64,000 nt of DNA, from contig NZ_CP029197.1 of assembly GCF_008639165.1 (NCBI RefSeq), forward strand, positions 7,258,001 to 7,322,000, written 5' to 3'. The notes under the pieces are model-generated. The model worked only from the letters and a program-made list of their open reading frames with translations, was not told where the DNA came from and ran no database searches. The position numbers and the translations under genes were made by a program. The DNA comes from Streptomyces venezuelae ATCC 10712 (lineage in GTDB: Bacteria; Actinomycetota; Actinomycetes; Streptomycetales; Streptomycetaceae). Below are positions 42,928-49,836 of the stretch, in pieces (positions within the stretch are counted from its first letter, which is position 1; each line of letters starts with the position of its first letter).

Positions 42928-42974
42928 CCCTCCCGGACGGAGGGGGCCCGCACGCGTCCGCCGTCCGGGAGGGT
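42927..42974 (+). terminator. Hairpin terminator after doxX
   Basis: A perfect 14-bp stem (ACCCTCCCGGACGG and complement) with a 20-nt loop, beginning at the last base of the doxX stop codon. Confidence 0.8.
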
Positions 42975-43009
42975 TAGGCTCGCCGCAGAGGAAGGGACGG
43001 CCGCCGCGC

Positions 43010-43924
43010 ATGAAGATCGATCTGACGGACACCAACTCCAGCAAGATCAACAAGGCGATCCTGGAAGGCCGCAGGGCCGTCGGCACACCCGCCGTCGGCG
43101 CCGTGCTCACCCTCGTCGTCGTCACCGACGAGGAGCACGCCTACGACGCCGTCAAGGCCGCCAACGACGCCTCCCGGGAACACCCCTCCCGGACCCTCGT
43201 CGTCATCAAGCGCCACGCCCGCACGCCCCGCGAGCGCCACGAACCCCGGCTCGACGCCGAGGTCCGCCTCGGCACCGACGCCGGTTCGGGCGAGACGGTC
43301 CTGCTCCGGCTCCACGGCGAACTCGGCGCCCGCGCCGACTCCGTGGTCCTGCCGCTGCTCCTGCCGGACGCGCCCGTCGTCGTCTGGTGGCCCGTCGACG
43401 CCCCCCAGGTGCCGTCCCGCGACCCGCTCGGCTCCCTCGCCCAGCGCCGCATCACCGACGCGTACGCGGTGGAGGACCCGCTCGCCGCCCTGGAGACCCG
43501 GGCCGCCTCCTACGCCCCCGGCGACACCGACCTCGCCTGGACCCGGCTCACCCCCTGGCGCTCCATGCTGGCCGCCGCGCTCGACCAGGCGCCGCTGACC
43601 GTGACGTCGGCGGCCGTCGAGAGCGAGGCGGAGAACCCCAGCGCGGAACTCCTCGCCCGCTGGTTCGAGGTCCGGCTCGGCGTCCCGGTGGACCGGATCG
43701 TCACCGACGGACCCGTCGTCACCGCCGTCCGGATGGGCACGGCGGACGGCGAGATCCGCATCGACCGGCCCGAAGGCCCGGTGGCCCGACTCGCGATCCC
43801 CGGCCAGCCGAGCCGGGTCCTCGCCCTCAAGGTGCGGACCACCGCCGAGCTGATCGCCGAGGAGCTCCGCCGCCTCGACCCCGACGAGGCCTACGAGGCG
43901 GCCCTGCGCGGCCGCGGGCGGTGA
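43010..43924 (+). CDS. opcA: Glucose-6-phosphate dehydrogenase assembly protein OpcA
   Basis: A 304-aa OpcA-family protein (MKIDLTDTNSSKINKAILEGRR, AHGEL-like RLHGELGARADSVVLPLLLPDAPVVVWWP, SLAQRRITDA, RVLALKVRTTAELIAEELRRLDPD). OpcA supports assembly and activity of glucose-6-phosphate dehydrogenase in actinobacteria and cyanobacteria. It normally sits next to zwf in the pentose-phosphate operon; here it stands alone between doxX and a methyltransferase, so it is probably a second copy. GAGGAAGGG precedes the ATG. Confidence 0.9.
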   Translation: MKIDLTDTNSSKINKAILEGRRAVGTPAVGAVLTLVVVTDEEHAYDAVKAANDASREHPSRTLVVIKRHARTPRERHEPRLDAEVRLGTDAGSGETVLLRLHGELGARADSVVLPLLLPDAPVVVWWPVDAPQVPSRDPLGSLAQRRITDAYAVEDPLAALETRAASYAPGDTDLAWTRLTPWRSMLAAALDQAPLTVTSAAVESEAENPSAELLARWFEVRLGVPVDRIVTDGPVVTAVRMGTADGEIRIDRPEGPVARLAIPGQPSRVLALKVRTTAELIAEELRRLDPDEAYEAALRGRGR

Positions 43925-43958
43925 CGGCGGCCGCGCCCGGCGCGGTCGGCAGGCCCCC

Positions 43959-44726
43959 TCACGGCTTCTCGAACACCATCACGAAGTCGGCCATCTCCCG
44001 TACGCGCGGCACGTCCGGGTCCGGGAGCGCGAGCAGCCGCTCCTGGGTCTCGGCCACCAGCCGGGTGGCCTCACCCGTGACCGGCCAGGCGCCGGTGAAG
44101 AGGCCGCCCGACAGGGACCGCGCCATCGCCCGGGGGGACACCCGGAACGTCACCGGACGCTCGGACGCCTTCCCCCGGTAGACGAGCCCCCGCGCCTCGG
44201 CGATCGGCGCCAGGGTCCACGGCCCGTCCTGACGGGTCCTGAGCGGATCGAGCCGGTCCTCCAGCGCCCCGACCACGGTCCCGATGTCGTCGGTGGGGCG
44301 GGTGCCCCCGGCCGGGATCACCAGATAGCGGCCGCCCGGGCGCAGGATCCGGGCGACCTCGTCGAAGACCCGGCCGTGGTCCGGCCCGGCGTGCAGCAGC
44401 CAGGTCGAGACCGCCTGGCGCACGGACCCGGTCCGTACCGGAAGGCGGCAGGCGTCCGCCACCGCCACCCGGGGACCGAGCCGGTCGAGGGCCCGGGCGA
44501 GCATCCCGGTCGAGAGGTCGAGCCCGTACACCAGGTGCCCGCGCGCGGCCAGTTCGGCCGCCACGATGCCGGTGCCCACGCCGATGTCGAGCACCGGACC
44601 GGCGGCCGGGTCGAGCAGCGGCGTGAGCTGCTCGGCGAAGCCCGCCGCCCGGGCCGCGCCCCCGCGCGAGGCGTCGTACCCGGGGGCGATCGTGTCGAAC
44701 TCCGCCGCACCGGAGGTCGCAGTCAT
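43959..44726 (-). CDS. Class I SAM-dependent methyltransferase
   Basis: A 255-aa protein. Methyltransferase motif I is PVLDIGVGTGIVAAELAARG, motif II GLDLSTGMLARAL, a DAC-containing loop VAVADACRLPV follows, and post-I sequence is LRPGGRYLVIPAGG. It lies 39 bp downstream of the P450 gene on the same strand, so the two form an operon. The operon diverges from the P450/MKYWH unit. It could methylate the product of that pathway, but small-molecule methylation elsewhere is equally possible. Confidence 0.88.
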   Translation of the reverse strand: MTATSGAAEFDTIAPGYDASRGGAARAAGFAEQLTPLLDPAAGPVLDIGVGTGIVAAELAARGHLVYGLDLSTGMLARALDRLGPRVAVADACRLPVRTGSVRQAVSTWLLHAGPDHGRVFDEVARILRPGGRYLVIPAGGTRPTDDIGTVVGALEDRLDPLRTRQDGPWTLAPIAEARGLVYRGKASERPVTFRVSPRAMARSLSGGLFTGAWPVTGEATRLVAETQERLLALPDPDVPRVREMADFVMVFEKP

Positions 44727-44765
44727 CCGTCTGTCTCCGTTCGTCTCTCCCCGGCCGTGGCCGGG

Positions 44766-45992
44766 TCAGGCCTCGGGCGTGAAGGTCACGGGCAGGGTCG
44801 CCATGCCGCGCAGGATGCCCTCGCGCCGGCTGAGGTCCGCGTCCGGGTCGGCGAGCCGCAGATCGGGGAAGCGGCGCAGCAGGGTGCCGATGGCGATCCG
44901 GGCCTCCGCGCGGGCCAGCGGCGCACCCAGGCAGAAGTGCACGCCATGGCCGAAAGCGAGCTGTTGCGGCACCTCACGGCGTGCAACGTCGAGGATGTCG
45001 GGACGGTCGTAGCGGGCCGGGTCGCGATTGGCCGCGGCGAGCCCGATGATGATCATCTCGCCGGCCGGTACGGTGACCCCGCCGATCTCGTACGGGTCGG
45101 TGGTGAAGCGGGCGACGCCCCGGCTCACCGGGCCCTCGTAGCGCAGGAGTTCCTCGATCGCGCCCGGCAGCAGCGAGGGGTCGTCGCGCAGGGTGGCGAA
45201 CTGCTCCGGGTGCCGCAGCAGGGCGTGCACGCCGTTGGCGATCAGGCTGGCCGTCGTCTCGTGCCCGGCGAGCGTGAGCAGGATCGTCATCGCCGTCAGC
45301 TCGCGGTCGCTGATCCGCTCCTCGGCCTGCGCCGCGCAGAGCGCGCTCAGCAGGTCGTCCTTCGGCTCCTTCTTGCGCTGGGCGATCAACGGCTCGAAGA
45401 ACTCGGTGAGTTCGGCGCGGGCGCGGGCTCCCTTGGCGAGCCGCTCGGGGGTGTTCGGCGGCATGATGAGGCCGACCGCGAGGCGGGCGAAGTCGGGCTG
45501 CCCCTCGGCCGGGATGCCGATGAGGTCGCTGAGTACGGCCATGGGGAGCGGCAGGGCGAACTCCGAGACCAGGTCGGCGGATCCGCGCGCCGCGACCGCG
45601 TCGAGGAAGGCGTCGGTGTGCGCCTGGACGCGCGGCGCGAGCTGCTCCACCCGGCGGGCGGTGAAGGCCTTCGAGACGAGGTTGCGCAGCCGGGTGTGGT
45701 CCTCGCCGTTGGCGACGAGCATGCTGGCCATCAGGACGTTGGTGCGCTCCTGGTGGGCCATCTCCTCCTCGAGTCCGTTGACGCCGACGGGGCTGCTGCT
45801 GAGCCGGGGGTCGGTGAGCGCCGCCACCGCCTCGTCGTATCCGGTGACCATCCAGACTTCAAGAGTGGGATTCAGCCGTACCCGCTGGACGACGCCGTGC
45901 TCGCGGATGCGTTCGAAGAGCGGGTAGGGGTTGGGCTGTTGAGCGACGTTTACCGGGACATCGTGAACGATTGTCTGGTCTTGACCGGTCAT
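44766..45992 (-). CDS. Cytochrome P450 (first of two)
   Basis: A 408-aa bacterial class I P450 with all canonical elements. The I-helix is LTLAGHETTASL (Glu near residue 245, Thr 246), the K-helix EELLRYEGPVSRGVARF, and the heme loop LAFGHGVHFCLGAPLARAEA (Cys 354). The best resemblance is to CYP105/107-type secondary-metabolism P450s. A GGGGAG ribosome site precedes the ATG at a slightly long distance. It is divergent from the second P450 across 238 bp and upstream of the methyltransferase. No ferredoxin gene is nearby. Confidence 0.94.
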   Translation of the reverse strand: MTGQDQTIVHDVPVNVAQQPNPYPLFERIREHGVVQRVRLNPTLEVWMVTGYDEAVAALTDPRLSSSPVGVNGLEEEMAHQERTNVLMASMLVANGEDHTRLRNLVSKAFTARRVEQLAPRVQAHTDAFLDAVAARGSADLVSEFALPLPMAVLSDLIGIPAEGQPDFARLAVGLIMPPNTPERLAKGARARAELTEFFEPLIAQRKKEPKDDLLSALCAAQAEERISDRELTAMTILLTLAGHETTASLIANGVHALLRHPEQFATLRDDPSLLPGAIEELLRYEGPVSRGVARFTTDPYEIGGVTVPAGEMIIIGLAAANRDPARYDRPDILDVARREVPQQLAFGHGVHFCLGAPLARAEARIAIGTLLRRFPDLRLADPDADLSRREGILRGMATLPVTFTPEA

Positions 45993-46230
45993 CTTCCGTA
46001 ACTCCCCGAAGCTTTGTGAAAGATCTCTGGCAGGTAGTCATACCAGCCACCCCAGTTGCGTGGTAGCGTCACCGGCGCTCGGCTCGCATGACGTACGGAG
46101 AAGCACCGGCGAACGGTCGGTGACCAGATCAACGAGGCGCTCCACCCACCGGTGTCCGGTGCCTCGTACCGCTCGACTCGGTAGCAGTCAAAGGCCTCAA
46201 CCAGGCCCTATGCGCAGGGGGAGACGTTTC

Positions 46231-47421
46231 GTGGAGCAAGCGGCAGCCGTGGACCCGATTCTGGATCTGGCCCGACCGTCGATCCTGCGGAACCCCTACC
46301 CCTCGTACGACCGGATGCGCGAGACCGGCCCGGTCTTCTGGCACGAACTGCTCGGTTCGTGGGTCCTGACCCGGCACGCCGACTGCCTCGCGGTGCTCAC
46401 CGACAGCAACCGTTTCGCCTCCGACTGGCGCCGGGCCGGGGAGGACATCCCCGCCCCGCTGCTCAGCGTGCAGACCCTCGACCCGCCGGAGCACACCGCC
46501 ATCCGGCACCTCCTCCTCGACGGTTTCCGGGCCCAGGACCGGCGGGCGCTCCATGACGACCTGGAGGGGCAGATCGCCGATCTGCTCGCGGAGTTGGCCG
46601 GCCGGCCGTCCTTCGACCTGGTCGGGGAGCTCGCCGAACCGATCGCCCTCCGCTTCGTGACCGCCTTCCTCGGCGTCCCGGCCCCCGCGCTCGACTGGTT
46701 CGTGCCCATGTCCCGTACCGTCGTCGACGGCATGGACGCCGGGCTGTGGCCCGAGAAGCACGAGCCGGCCGTCGCCGCCCGCGCCCAGCTCGCGGAGTAC
46801 GCGGGCGGCTGGCTCGCCGACCCGCCGAAGGACGGCCTCATCGCCTACGTGGCCGAGCACGCGGCGGACAGCGGCGTGGCAGAAACGGTTCTGCGGAACA
46901 GTCTGCGCGCCGTTCTCCACGCGGGCTACGAATCCGCCTCCCGGCTGCTCGGCAACGCCGCGGCCGCCCTCCTCACCACCCCCGGCGCGCTCGCCGCGTT
47001 CCGGGCGACCCCGGCCACGGCCGTGGACGAACTCATCCGGTACGACGCACCCGTCCAGGCGGACGCCCGGGTCTGCGTCACCGACACCGAACTGGGTGGC
47101 GTCACGATGAAGGCGGGTGATCCGGTCACGCTCTTCCTGGGCGCGGCCAACCACGACCCGCTCCGCTTCGACCACCCCACAGAGCTGCGACTCGACCGCG
47201 CCCCGAACCCGCACCTCGGGTTCGGCCGCGGGGCCCATGCCTGTCTGGGCGCGTCCATGGCGATCCGGCTCACCGGATCGGTCCTCGGGACCCTGGCCAC
47301 GGACCACCCCGGCGCACGGGCGGTCGCGGAACCGGAACACCGGCGCAACCTGACCCTTCGCGGTCTCGACCGCTTCGAGGTCTGCCTGCGTCCAGACACG
47401 GGGGAGGAGGTACGACCATGA
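46231..47421 (+). CDS. Cytochrome P450, candidate peptide cross-linking enzyme (BytO-like role)
   Basis: A 396-aa P450. The heme loop is LGFGRGAHACLGASMAIRL (Cys 338) and the K-helix ELIRYDAPVQADARV (Glu 267, Arg 270). The I-helix reads HAGYESASRL, so the usual acid-Thr pair is replaced by Glu 234-Ser 235. Such departures occur in P450s doing phenolic or aryl coupling rather than hydroxylation. Start GTG 46231 is chosen for GGGGGAGA about seven bases upstream. The stop TGA overlaps the ATG of the MKYWH ORF. That coupling makes a role as the Tyr-His cross-linking P450 of a biarylitide-type RiPP likely (inference). Confidence 0.85.
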   Translation: MEQAAAVDPILDLARPSILRNPYPSYDRMRETGPVFWHELLGSWVLTRHADCLAVLTDSNRFASDWRRAGEDIPAPLLSVQTLDPPEHTAIRHLLLDGFRAQDRRALHDDLEGQIADLLAELAGRPSFDLVGELAEPIALRFVTAFLGVPAPALDWFVPMSRTVVDGMDAGLWPEKHEPAVAARAQLAEYAGGWLADPPKDGLIAYVAEHAADSGVAETVLRNSLRAVLHAGYESASRLLGNAAAALLTTPGALAAFRATPATAVDELIRYDAPVQADARVCVTDTELGGVTMKAGDPVTLFLGAANHDPLRFDHPTELRLDRAPNPHLGFGRGAHACLGASMAIRLTGSVLGTLATDHPGARAVAEPEHRRNLTLRGLDRFEVCLRPDTGEEVRP

Positions 47422-47435
47422 AGTACTGGCACTGA
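47418..47435 (+). CDS. 18-nt gene for pentapeptide MKYWH, candidate biarylitide-type RiPP precursor
   Basis: ATG AAG TAC TGG CAC then TGA. The ATG overlaps the P450 stop (ATGA). A perfect AGGAGG (47405-47410) lies seven bases upstream, inside the last P450 codons, where it has no other gene to serve. M-x-Y-x-H is the signature of BytA precursors, among the smallest known genes, whose Tyr3 and His5 are cross-linked by a P450. The core here would be Tyr-Trp-His. Unlike described clusters, where the precursor precedes the P450 as far as I know, this one follows it. A 14-bp hairpin 67 nt downstream ends the unit. The alternative is chance reading of the post-P450 sequence, which the Shine-Dalgarno argues against. 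Confidence 0.8.
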   Translation: MKYWH

Positions 47436-47479
47436 AACCAGTGAGCGTGCTGCCCGTCCGCGAGGCCGGCACCACGCCC

Positions 47480-47498
47480 GTGCACGACACACGTGCAC
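47480..47498 (+). other. Small hairpin preceding the terminator
   Basis: GTGCACG and CGTGCAC with a 5-nt loop form a 7-bp stem just upstream of the main terminator hairpin. It could assist termination or protect the 3' end of the short mRNA. Confidence 0.45.
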
Positions 47499-47502
47499 CC
47501 CG

Positions 47503-47538
47503 CCGGAGCCCGAGCCCGCTGCACGGCTCGGGCTCCGG
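47503..47538 (+). terminator. Strong hairpin terminator of the P450-MKYWH unit
   Basis: A perfect 14-bp stem (CCGGAGCCCGAGCC and complement) with an 8-nt loop. It follows the pentapeptide stop codon and precedes the repeat-filled intergenic region, so the P450 and pentapeptide form a closed transcription unit. Confidence 0.85.
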
Positions 47539-47565
47539 CCCACGCACCAAACCCGCCGCGCCCGC

Positions 47566-47697
47566 GTACGGCGAACCGAGCCGCGCTCACGCCCGCGTAC
47601 GGCGAACCGGGCGCGCCGCGACTGAGTACGCCGAACCGAGCCGCGCTCACGCCCGCGTACGCCGATCCGAGCCCGCCGCGTACGCCGAACCGAGCCC
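47566..47697. repeat. Intergenic tandem repeat (60-bp unit, GTACGSCGAACCGAGCC core)
   Basis: The core occurs at 47566, 47597, 47626, 47657 and 47680 with small changes. Positions 47566-47625 and 47626-47685 are a near-exact 60-bp duplication over most of their length. The block lies in the 316-bp gap between the MKYWH stop and the next gene. The rest of that gap holds only the two hairpins. Confidence 0.85.
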
Positions 47698-47751
47698 GCC
47701 GCACCGAGCGCGCCGCGACCGCTCGCGCCGGACCGAGTACCCCAAGGGCGC

Positions 47752-48207
47752 CTAACCGGCGACCGGCTCCACGCGCGCGTCGTCGACGAAGAGCCGCAGC
47801 GAGCCGTCGGCGGGGCACCGGAGCCCGACCGACAGGCGCTCCACCCGGCCGTCCGCGCCGAGCGTGTACGCCGCCGCCACCTGGAACAGGTCGTGGCCCG
47901 CGGGGCACCGGAGCACCTCCGTGGCCGTCCCCGGAGCGGGCGCGGCCGCCGGCCGGAGCCGCCAGGCCGTCTCCGGGCCGTACACGTCCCCGTCCTCGAC
48001 GCCGAGCGGCAGGCAGCAGCCCACGCAGAAGCATTCCCGCGCGGTCACCTCGAACTGCTCCTCGCCGCAGTAGCGGCAGACGAGGACGCCGGTCACGGCC
48101 CGCCGCGCCGCGCCGCCGGGGCCGCCGAGCAGCCCCGACAGCCCGCCGCCCGGGTCCGCGGCCTCGGCGCCCTTCGGTCCGTCGCTCCACGCCCTGGTGT
48201 CCTCCAC
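47752..48207 (-). CDS. Cysteine-rich zinc-ribbon-like protein, unknown function
   Basis: A 151-aa protein with several Cys pairs suited to metal binding (VCRYCGEEQFEV, ECFCVGCCLPLG, LRCPAGHDLFQV, LRCPADGS). A Gly-rich linker separates an acidic N-terminus from this region, and a beta-rich C-terminus ends RLFVDDARVEPVAG. The family is not recognised. It is 30 bp downstream of the CE7 esterase on the same strand and may be cotranscribed. Confidence 0.7.
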   Translation of the reverse strand: MEDTRAWSDGPKGAEAADPGGGLSGLLGGPGGAARRAVTGVLVCRYCGEEQFEVTARECFCVGCCLPLGVEDGDVYGPETAWRLRPAAAPAPGTATEVLRCPAGHDLFQVAAAYTLGADGRVERLSVGLRCPADGSLRLFVDDARVEPVAG

Positions 48208-48237
48208 GGGAGTGATCTTCGCATCCCTCCCGTCGGG

Positions 48238-49209
48238 TCAGCCGCGCAGCCTCCCCGGCAGCCAGCGCAGCTGGGCCGCCTGCTGGAAGACGCCGCCGCC
48301 CTCGTGGTCGTTGAAGTCGTAGACCTCGATCGCCTTCTCCTCCCCGGCGTACGCGTTGAACGCCGCGAAGACGGTCGACGGCGGGCACGTCAGGTCTTCG
48401 AGCGCCGTCGAGAACAGGGCCGGGGCCATGGCGCGGGCCGCGAAGTGCACGCCGTCGAAGTGGGCGAGCGTCTCCGCGACCTGCCGCACCCGGCCGCGGT
48501 GCGTCTTGAGGTAGCTGCCTATCTCGCGGTACGGCATCCGGTCCGTGACCGTCGTCGCCCGCGGGAAGTCGCACAGGAACGGCACGTCCGGCGCCACCGC
48601 CACCAGGTCCGGTACGAGCCCCGCCACGGCCAGGGTGATCCCGCCGCCCTGGCTGCCGCCGGTCACCGCCGTGCGGCTCGCGTCCACCAGGGGATGCGAG
48701 CGGGCGGCCTCCACGGCACGGACCGCGTCCGTGAACAGTCGCCGGTAGTAGTACGTGTACGGATCCTCGACGCCCCGCGTCATGAAACCGGGGAACGAGG
48801 GGGCGCTGCCCACCGGGTCCGGGGTGTCGCCGGTGGCCCAGCCGCTGCCCTGCCCCCGGGTGTCCATCACGAAGTGCGCGAACCCGGCCGAGGCCCAGAG
48901 CAGATGCGTGTGCGGCAGGCCGCGCCCGCCCCCGTATCCGAGGAACTCCACCACGACGGGGAGCGGTTCGGTGGTCCCGGCGGGCAGGACGAGCCAGCCC
49001 CTGACCGGCTGGCCGCCGAAGCCGCCGAAGGTCACGTCGTACGTCTCCACCGTGGCGAGCCCGGTGGGGACGGCCTCGAAGCGCGCGTCCAGCGGGTGCG
49101 CGCGTGCCTCCCCGAGGGTCTCCGCCCAGAAGGCGTCGAAGTCCTCGGGCTCGACGGACTCGCTGCGGTAGGTGCGGAGTTGATCGAGAGGAAGGTCGAA
49201 CTGGGTCAT
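48238..49209 (-). CDS. CE7-family acetylxylan esterase/cephalosporin-C deacetylase
   Basis: A 323-aa alpha/beta-hydrolase of carbohydrate esterase family 7. It has the family RGQ motif (MDTRGQGSGW), nucleophile Ser in VTGGSQGGGITL, a charge-relay Asp near ALEDLTCPPST, and catalytic His in FNDHEGGGVFQ. There is no signal peptide, so it probably deacetylates imported xylo-oligosaccharides or other small acetylated molecules. I prefer ATG 49209 (MTQFDLPLDQLRTYR, AGGCGG upstream) over an in-frame ATG at 49227. It fits the xylan/pectin theme of the first half of the window. Confidence 0.93.
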   Translation of the reverse strand: MTQFDLPLDQLRTYRSESVEPEDFDAFWAETLGEARAHPLDARFEAVPTGLATVETYDVTFGGFGGQPVRGWLVLPAGTTEPLPVVVEFLGYGGGRGLPHTHLLWASAGFAHFVMDTRGQGSGWATGDTPDPVGSAPSFPGFMTRGVEDPYTYYYRRLFTDAVRAVEAARSHPLVDASRTAVTGGSQGGGITLAVAGLVPDLVAVAPDVPFLCDFPRATTVTDRMPYREIGSYLKTHRGRVRQVAETLAHFDGVHFAARAMAPALFSTALEDLTCPPSTVFAAFNAYAGEEKAIEVYDFNDHEGGGVFQQAAQLRWLPGRLRG

Positions 49210-49461
49210 GAACACCGCCTGGGACATCGCCTGGTGAGAAGGGGTGACGTTCGAAATCTCGACCGGTTCGTCCCGGTCCTCCCCACCCTAGTCCGGCACC
49301 TCCGCCGATTCATATACGTGAATTTCGCGGCGGCCGAGCGGGACACCCCACGCCGTACGGGCGACGAGAACGTCCGCACGCCCGTCCCCATGACATCCTC
49401 GGACGAACCGCCCACGCCGCGTCCGGTCGTGGGCCTTCTTCGTCCTGCGCGGAGGAACACC

Positions 49462-49743
49462 ATGCTCATCAGCCACGCCGTACGTCACCCTGTGCTGCAC
49501 GTGACGCTCCACCGCGACCTGGACGTCACCAACCGGGCCGCCGCCGCCCTCCAGATCCAGGCCCTGGTCCAGATGCACCGCCCCGACCGGGTGGTCGTGA
49601 CCGTCCCGGCCGCCGACCCCACCCCGGCCACCCTCAGCGCCCTCGCCCGCGCCCACCGCATGTGCGCGAGCCTCGGCATCCCGCTCGCCCTCACCGGCGC
49701 GAGCGCCCGCACCCGTCGGCTCCTGGACACCGAGAGCGCCTGA
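49462..49743 (+). CDS. Small STAS-like protein
   Basis: A 93-aa protein with alternating strands and helices (HPVLHVTLHRDLDVTNRAAAALQIQALV, PDRVVVTVPAADPTPATLSALARAHRMCASLGIPLALTGAS). The pattern resembles an anti-sigma-factor antagonist STAS fold, although the usual DSSG phosphorylation site is replaced by DPTPATLSAL. GGAGGA lies seven bases before the ATG. It is convergent with the giant gene. The 252 bp upstream contain its promoter region and that of the CE7 gene; no clear operator is seen. Confidence 0.65.
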   Translation: MLISHAVRHPVLHVTLHRDLDVTNRAAAALQIQALVQMHRPDRVVVTVPAADPTPATLSALARAHRMCASLGIPLALTGASARTRRLLDTESA

Positions 49744-49836
49744 AGCGGAACGGGGGAGAGGCGCGGGGCCCAGCCGGCGCCGGAGCGGCCGGAGCCGCGG
49801 GCCCCGGGAGGCCCCGCCCCGGCCGTACGCCGACGC

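Noticed and set aside
46088..46123. Short ORF MTYGEAPANGRS upstream of the second P450 as an alternative RiPP precursor
   Set aside because: It begins M-x-Y but lacks the His at position 5 and has no ribosome-binding site. The MKYWH ORF after the P450 fits the family pattern exactly.
47441..47755. Open frame after the MKYWH gene as a 104-aa protein
   Set aside because: It lies across and beyond a strong terminator and its sequence is just translation of the tandem repeat block (AEPSRAHARVRR).
49308..49323. ATTCA-N6-TGAAT palindrome upstream of the STAS-like gene
   Set aside because: Only 5-bp arms in the most AT-rich patch of the region. It could be chance or part of a promoter, with no candidate regulator.
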